Below, piece after piece: positions 63,894 through 64,000 of a DNA stretch of 64,000 nt (position 1 is its first letter; the number at the start of each line of letters is the position of its first letter). The position numbers and the translations under genes were made by a program. Below the pieces are notes generated by a model. The model worked only from the letters and a program-made list of their open reading frames with translations. It was not told the DNA's origin and did not search any database. The DNA is from Malurus cyaneus samueli (lineage: Eukaryota; Chordata; Aves; Passeriformes; Maluridae), in the NCBI GenBank assembly GCA_009741485.1, contig CM019218.1, positions 48,289,377-48,353,376 on the forward strand, written 5' to 3'.

Positions 63894-63913
63894 TCTCTCT
63901 CTCTCTCTCTCTC
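63894..63913. repeat. (CT)n microsatellite
   Basis: Pure CT dinucleotide run, preceded by a related CTCTCTCAAT stretch. Confidence 0.9.
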
Positions 63914-64000
63914 AGAGACTAGCTTTGAAGTATTTAATTTAAAAGAAAGCAGAGAACAGTTGATTAAAGGGAAATGTGATGTTAACAAAGACATTATTTT

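Larger units (their letters stand above)
54442..64000. other. Upstream DENND2B intron (at least 9.5 kb)
   Basis: No exon encoding the preceding cDENN segment (ending ...ADKL-S) is found on the minus strand, and no other gene is recognised on either strand. Landmarks are the CR1 fragment at 59868-59950, a TAAT-rich block near 60.95-61.08 kb and a CT repeat near the right edge. Confidence 0.6.

Noticed and set aside
54442..64000. Search for the preceding DENND2B exon (cDENN segment ending ADKL-S)
   Set aside because: No minus-strand segment with that coding sequence and a phase-2 donor was found, so upstream exons are taken to lie outside the window.

Overview
This is a stretch of vertebrate nuclear DNA, most likely from a bird. 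The supporting signs are CR1-type LINE fragments, including a typical CR1 3' end with its ATTCTGTGATT tail, multi-exon genes with GT-AG introns, low repeat content, and proteins close to mammalian orthologues. The gene set TRIM66 - RPL27A - DENND2B (ST5) matches a neighbourhood on human 11p15. No prokaryotic, viral or CRISPR feature is visible. Two single unresolved bases (N) lie at 24207 and 38604.

All three genes read on the minus strand. TRIM66 (TIF1-delta) occupies 1747-41948. I resolved 20 coding exons by translation and splice sites; they join without a frame break into 3699 nt (1232 residues). The product has a RING, two B-boxes, a coiled coil, a long Gln/Pro/His-rich linker, a PINLS motif, a PYVRL HP1-box, and a PHD finger plus bromodomain. 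Its introns hold mostly unique sequence, a few CR1 remnants, poly-A tracts, a CpG-rich patch at 34.0-34.5 kb and some exon-like segments.

RPL27A (uL15) occupies 44871-47453 in five coding exons and is complete (148 residues). Exon 1 carries only the ATG behind a pyrimidine-rich (5'TOP-like) leader in a strong CpG island with two TCTCGCGAG-type promoter elements. Introns 3 and 4 each host a SNORA3-family H/ACA snoRNA.

DENND2B is represented by its last six coding exons (49954-54441), encoding the end of the cDENN and the whole dDENN region of a Rab guanine-nucleotide exchange factor. Its likely 3'UTR runs to about 47.66 kb, under 200 bp from the RPL27A start. Upstream DENND2B exons are outside the window; 54442-64000 appears to be intron.

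The genes do not form a pathway: one is a chromatin reader and repressor, one a housekeeping 60S protein that also hosts snoRNAs, and one a membrane-traffic GEF. I found no convincing undescribed system. The most useful second looks are the RING-containing N-terminus of TRIM66 with a possible internal promoter for a RING-less form, the orientation of RPL27A relative to mammals, an intragenic CpG island near the 3' end of DENND2B, and a candidate frame-shifting cassette exon in TRIM66.
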